Shown in pieces: positions 58,575 through 64,000 of a stretch of 64,000 nucleotides of DNA. The notes under the pieces were generated by a model. It was not told where the DNA came from. It ran no database searches and saw only the letters and a program-made list of their open reading frames with translations. Position 1 is the first letter of the stretch. Each line of letters opens with the position of its first letter. Origin of the DNA: Hypoxylon rubiginosum (taxonomy: Eukaryota > Ascomycota > Sordariomycetes > Xylariales > Hypoxylaceae); NCBI GenBank assembly GCA_902806565.1, contig CADCXA010000021.1, positions 1,302,001 through 1,366,000 on the forward strand, read 5' to 3'. A program made the position numbers and the translations under genes.

Positions 58575-60753
58575 ATGCCCGAGTTCTTCCCTTTCATCCC
58601 GGGAACCGAAACCGGGCGCGCCGCGCGCCAACACGCGAGCGACGCTTCGCCGCTGCTGGGCCGGTTCCGCGCCGTCCCGCCGAGCCGCGCCGCCGCGTCG
58701 TCCCTCAACCCCCGCGCAAGCCAGCAGCAGCAGCTCGGGCTCCTATCCTCGGGCGGCCGCGGCAGCGTACACGTCGGATACGGCGCGTTGCTGGTGGCCG
58801 GGCTGGAGGGGGATTACGAGGACGAGGAAGAGGATGAAGACGAGGACGAGGACGACGATGGTGATGGTGACGATGGCAATAATAATAATACTAGGGGATG
58901 CGGGGGCATCTTAAGAAGGACGGGCCGGGCCTGGCGCCGGCTCGTACGGCTCTCGCGCCGCAACGTGAGGGACCTTTGGATCGCGCCGCGGCAGTCGGCC
59001 GTCAAGCGCGTGGTCGAGAACTGGTGGAGTCGCTGGGGCGTCCTGGTTTTCCTGCCTGCTGCGTTGGTAAGTGGTGACTCCCGTTTTTTTTCTTTCGTCC
59101 CATCTACAATTGCTGCTTGTCTACAACGCACGAAGTTTCAAGACACGACACCGGACACAAGTAGGTCATGGCGGGGCTTAAGCTCATGGGCTAACGATAT
59201 ACGAACTGTCTAGGCGGTAGCATGGTGTGCGCTCCCATTCCCCCAGTATCCCCTCTCGCCCTCCCACTCGCGCACCCACCCACAACCTCACGAGAACCCC
59301 GAGACGGCGCCGGACTCCCCTTCCTCAGATCACCGCGTACCCGGTCACGGCGAGGCGCGCGTGCAAGTTAACTTTTGGTTCTTCCTATTCGTGTACTACG
59401 GATTCTACAACCTGACGGCGCTGATCTGGATAACCAAAGTGTTCAACCTCTACTCCCTCAACTGGTGGCCGTCGACCCTCGGCTTCCCGCTGACCGTCTC
59501 CCTCATAGCCGTCCTGTCCCTCGCGGCCCCCATCCCCGTATATCTCATCCCGGAGGCGCGCTACATAACGATACACAACACGGCCTGGATCAGCTGGACC
59601 TTCGTCATCATGGCCATGCCGGTAGCTATCGCCTTCTGCATCCTCATGACGCACGAGCGCCACCTGGGCCTGCGGCACTCGCTCAGCGAGACCCAGCGCA
59701 TCTTCACGAGCTCGTGGTGGACCGGCAAGACGGACACGCTGTCGGCGGCGGCCCGGGACCGCAGCCGGCGCCGGGGGCTCTCCTTCGACGCGGACGCCGC
59801 GCTCCAGGTCGCGGACCAGTCGCCGCGGCGGCAGCGGATGCCGGCCCTCCTGCAGCGGCGCCGCTGGCTGCCCGCCAGCTTCGTGCGGTTCGTGTGGTTC
59901 TGCCTCGCGCTCTCCGTCGGCCTGCTGGCCTACCTGGCCGGAGAGGCCTACGCCGAAATCTACTTGCGGACGTTGCCACATAATTCCTTTGAGACCATCG
60001 TCTACGTCTACAGCTGGGTCGTGACGGTCCACCTGCTGGACGCGCTTACCGGCTGGATCCTCGGCGCCAGCGAGGGGGAGCGGGTAGGGAGCTACCCTCT
60101 GAGCTGGATCTTTAAGCTGTAAGACTTCTATCGGTTTCAAATACTTACCTTGGTACCTTGGACAGGAAGTGCTGACAGATCGGGGCAGATACTTCATGCT
60201 GACATACCAGACCTACGTCCGCGCCCTATACGCGCGCCTCCGCTCGCCCACCCAGTTCATCTGGCTGCAGGGCCTCTCGTCGGGCTTCCTCATCGTCCTC
60301 ACGCCGCTGACCATGACGCAGACGTACCACCGCGCGCTCTCGGTGCTGGGGCTCACGAGCCAGTCGTACGCGTCGTACCAGAAGATCTGCACGCGCAACG
60401 TCTTCATCCGGTTCCTGGCCGAGAACGTGAGCATGCTCGCCTTCCTCGGCAGCATCCTGGCGCTGCACTTCGGCCCCAACAAGCACGTGTACCCGTACTT
60501 CGCCTTCGACGACCCGGACGAGCTGTACGACTTCGGCCTCACCTTCTACGCGTCGGCCGTCACGTGGGCGTGCGAGCTCGCCGCCGCCTTCGTCCTCCGC
60601 GCCCTCGTCCGGTGGATCTTCGGCGTCAACGCCAACGTCGAGGGCCGCGTGGACCTCGCCGTGTGGCCCGAGCTGCTGCCCACGAGCGTGGCCGTCACGC
60701 TGCACGTGCTGCAGAGCATGCTGTTCTCCATCATCCGGTTGCACTTTCGGTGA
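58575..60753 (+). CDS. multispanning membrane protein of unknown function
   Basis: I do not recognise the family. Model: exons 58575-59066, 59214-60083 and 60166-60753, joined in phase to 649 residues. Intron 1 (147 nt) is canonical; intron 2 (82 nt) uses a weaker GTAGGG donor, the only one that keeps the frame. The N-terminal 150 residues are soluble, with a Gln run, a Ser/Gly-rich part and an acidic Asp/Glu run followed by Asn4 (about 75-105), then a basic stretch. About nine or ten hydrophobic segments follow: one across the exon 1/2 joint (FLPAAL-AVAW), three or four in exon 2 (starting VNFWFFLFVYYGFYNLTALIW), two after the Arg-rich loop (about 385-425), and about three in exon 3. GC content and codon bias are high. 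A transport or sensing role is plausible but not shown. Confidence 0.8.
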
Positions 60754-63700
60754 CGGGAATAGCGGAAGCGTACTCCCCCCCCTCCCCCTTTTTTGGGTTA
60801 TATGTGGAGAGAGTCTGGATTGGGTGGGTGGCTAGCTCTATTAGACACTTTTGCAGCTCGGTTAAGCAAAGCGTGGCCAGCGAATATTAATGCTGCTGCT
60901 GCCTTCGATATATGTCATAGGATAAACGGATCGAAAACTCCTTATCACAATGAACAACGGGCGCTAAGGGAAGGGAACGGAAGGGGGGAAACGTTGGCGG
61001 TTGTGTTTCGGGAATCTTGTTTCGGTCGACAGGATCTTTGTTTTGTCTGGTTGTTGGGCACGCCGGATTGCTTTCCGGGGGCTAGCTGTAGGTCGGCCAT
61101 ATTCTTTTTTTGTTTGTTTGCTTTTCCGTTTTTACGCTGGTGCTTTTCTTTTCGTTCGAAAGTGCGCGCGCGATAGCCCCCATGCAGAGGTGCCCAAGGC
61201 GGAGTAGATGATACCCTTTTTAGAACAAATAACTTTAGAATTTAGATATATCCATCCCACAAAACCCGACTCGACTATTGCTAATTTAATGAATAAATAA
61301 ATAAAACAAAAATCCATCTCATATGATATCAAGTAACGACACCTACGTACGGCTTTGCGGAGAAAAGATGGGTGGGCAAAAAGTGTGTGACGCGTAATAG
61401 ATCTAATTGTTTTTCTTGCATCCCCGAGGAGGTTAAAGAAAAAAACCTAGTAATAGGGGGAAAGCAGGGCGAAAATAATAATAATAATGCACACAGCGTT
61501 GGGCAAGGCAAGGAGAGGGAGGGAGAGCGCGAGCGGACTTTCTTGGTGAAGGGATGGATGTCTGTCTGTGTTCAAAGTGTCTTGTCTTGTCCTGTCTTGT
61601 CTACCGTCAGGTAGTTTTTCGATTTGGCAGCGACTTAATCTCTCTGCATCGGAGTGGAGTTCACCTATTGGGTGGAGAGGTAATAATGCACAAAATACTG
61701 CATACCCGGTGTGCAAGTTTTCTGAAGAAGGCCGAAAAGAGGCCCCATCGCGAAGAAGGAAAGGGGGCCATTTTGTGGAGCACACACGTTAGAAACGGCC
61801 GGAGGAGCGAAGAGAGAGAGAGCGAGCGCGCGTCAGTGGCTTGGCGAGTGTCTCTGGCCGCATAGTACAATATGCTCAGATATATTGGGGATACTGGAAG
61901 AGGGACCGGCAAATACGAACGAGAGGCGCGTCAGGTTGGGATGTATGTACACATACACATACACATACACATACACATAGGTTGGGATGTGGATAATGCG
62001 CTGGATGGGGACGGGGAAGGGGATGGAGATGGAGATGGCTGGACGGCCTGGTTGGCTCTTCTCTCTCTCTCTCTCTCTCTCTCCCCATGGCCACATCCGA
62101 GAATGGGTTCCGGGCTACCTAGGCCTATCCGGCTATCTACCCCAAGATCGGGTCGGCCATTGTAATTGTACACACGGCCAAAGCAAGCAAGGTTTGGGAA
62201 ATGAAACCAATATGAGCCTATGTCTGAATCGGCCGATTGCATCATGTCGTGCGTCCCCCCTCCGATACGGCGGTGCGGGTGGCGTCTGTCAATCATAGCG
62301 GCTTACCCAGTAGCAGAGGTCAGATATTTTCGGGGCGGCGCCTTCAACCCGGGAGAACGAGGGCCGTTGGCAAGCCAAGCGGAAGACAGAGAGAGGAGCC
62401 CTTTTATTTACCGAAGGTGTGCCAGCCATCTTGGAAGTTCGTTGGTTACTAGGGGGGGAAAGCCTAGAACTTCTCAGGGCTGATGGAATGGACGTGATAT
62501 GTCGTTCGAAAAAAGTGATCGACAGATATGCAGATCCACCTTGGACGACGTCGCCATTCGACGAGGCTGCGGTCGTCAAGTGTTCTATATCAAACTTGGC
62601 CATGGCAGCTATTGAACTACTGGAGCTAGCTTGAAACTCTTGGGCATTCATTTTTTCCAGGTTTCCAATGAATCCAATCCAGCAGTCCAGTCAAGATAAG
62701 TCCGTGGATCGACCAGAGAACTCTCCTTGACTAGTCTAGGCAGGAGACTGGCGGTGAGCAAGCAGCCAGCATGCAATGGCTAACCCGTTGGTCCAGAATC
62801 TCCCTGGCATATCTTTACAAAGTAGGACAATAAGAAAAAGGGCAAGTCAAGATGCCTCGACATGCAGGGAACTAGACATGTCCTGAAACGCCTGAAAAGA
62901 TAAAAGGATCTCTCATGCATAGGGAAGGGCCATGAAGGGCCATGAAGCGAAACGAATGCAGCTCGCATACCATCGCATATTGAAAGTACCGTATATACGA
63001 GAGGGTTTTATGACCTACGCCGGATACCAAAGGCCCAAAAACTACATAGGTAAGAAAGGCTTCAGAGGCTGTGCTGTAGTATCACCGAACAGACCGCGAC
63101 GTTGTAGCGTTTTCGATACACACCGGATTTCCGTAATGGGATCGGATAAGCTGGGTGGAAGGAGTTGCTGTGATTCGAAGAGAGCATGCATAACTTGCGG
63201 CTTGAAAAAAAGCTTTGTAGATCATGGGAATCCGGCTTACCTATTTCTCGGCGAGGCGCAGGGAAGGATAGGGTCAGATCGCCTAAAGAGAGAGTGTATG
63301 TGTATGTGTGGTGTGGGAGCTGACGAAAGAAGAAGAAAATAAAAGGTCCAAAGGAGTCGTTTTCGTTATCTCCCAAGAATCCCTTGCGCAGGAACACGAA
63401 GCGATGGCTTATTAGTTCTTAGCTGAGTGTAGCGGCCTATTTTCAAGATCGAGAAAGGCCGGCTTACGCAAAGGAGAGCAGATAAACCTGGCAAGTCAAT
63501 TTAGCGCAGGTATCAGGTATGGTAAGTGGGAGCTTTTGAGATGGTGATTCGGCGAAACCGGCGGGTTAATATGTGCGAGGCTGTATCGACCCAAATTCTC
63601 GCTGCACCGTCGACAATTAAAACCCGGCAAGCAGGACTTTACCAGTCACAATTCCCGTACACTGGGTGTCCAATCATCCGGGCATCCTCCCCGGCTAGAA

Positions 63701-64000
63701 CACCAGGCAGATAGCAGCAGCAGCAGTAGCGGCGGCAGCAAAGAGCTCTGGATGGAACAGTCATACCTATAAGCGCCTACGGGAGCTTAGGTAGCTTTCG
63801 TAACTGTAACTGGTAGTCCAAAAGGCTCCCCAAGCATGTGAGTTGAACGAGCAGACGAGGTTGGTGTGGTTACAGCATAGGCATCAAACACCTGTTGGTC
63901 ACAGCAGCTGAAATCCCTGCCTCGGTTGCTGGACATGCAAGAGATATGGTTGCAGGAGCCGGAGTGCGTTGTACCACCTTGGATCGAAACGGGGGAACCA
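60754..64000. other. 3.2 kb gene-free, microsatellite-rich right flank
   Basis: Holds many simple repeats: AATAAT near 61472-61486, ACATAC at about 61949-61978, CT at about 62057-62082, GCAGCAGCAG near 63709-63738. Frames of up to 136 codons overlap these repeats or have no motif, so I call no gene. A gene beyond the right edge may use part of this as promoter. Confidence 0.45.

Noticed and set aside
59385..60197. 270-codon minus-strand frame
   Set aside because: Antisense shadow of the multispanning membrane protein, with low-complexity composition and crossing its intron 2.
61872..62296. Several 70-120 codon frames on both strands
   Set aside because: They run through ACATAC and CT microsatellites and encode only repeat-derived low-complexity peptides.
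62932..63342. 136-codon plus-strand frame
   Set aside because: No motif, no splice context, and mixed Cys/Arg composition expected of non-coding DNA.

Overview
The window looks like a piece of a filamentous ascomycete genome (Pezizomycotina, most like a sordariomycete; genus not determinable by eye). Genes carry short introns (about 50-150 nt) with GTAAGT-type donors and CTAAC-type branch points. The gene families are typical of these fungi: a HET-domain protein, a PTH11/rhodopsin-type membrane protein, a Zn2Cys6 regulator, Tos1, and PEX2/PEX13 with filamentous-fungal architecture. There is no bacterial, viral or organellar gene. All gene models below were rebuilt exon by exon from splice signals and reading frames. 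Gene density is low (16 models in 64 kb, one of them weak), with long gene-free stretches between conserved genes.

Left part (1-22.5 kb): an FCY2-type purine/cytosine permease (+), then PEX13 and an aquaglyceroporin with a long N-terminal extension (both -), a 4 kb gap, a Tos1-type secreted cell-wall protein (-), a 5.4 kb gap, and a 7-TM rhodopsin-like protein (-).

Middle part (22.5-38 kb), the most accessory-looking: a HET-domain protein (+), an MFS anion:cation symporter with a 32-base poly-C tract in one intron (+), a weak 90-codon gene (+), a RING protein (-), a Pol III/tRNA-like unit (-), a single-pass Cys-rich membrane protein (-), a possible gene relic and a diverged solo-LTR-like repeat.

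Right part (38-64 kb): a secreted GPI-type protein (+) with a 51-nt intron that stays in frame if retained, a DUF423/TMEM256 membrane protein (+), the karyopherin KAP120 (-), a 4.8 kb repeat-bearing gap (second LTR-like copy, SINE-like Pol III element), a Zn2Cys6 transcription factor (-), PEX2 (+), and a 649-residue multispanning membrane protein of unknown function (+). The last 3.2 kb is gene-free and rich in microsatellites.

The genes do not form an obvious pathway or a biosynthetic cluster. The only functional pairing is PEX13 (peroxisomal docking) with PEX2 (peroxisomal ubiquitin ligase), about 45 kb apart. I did not find a convincing new multi-gene system. The best leads are an 81-codon frame in phase behind the KAP120 stop codon, the tRNA-like unit with widely separated A and B boxes, the serine replacing the filter arginine of the aquaglyceroporin, and dibasic sites around a His-rich patch in the Tos1 protein.
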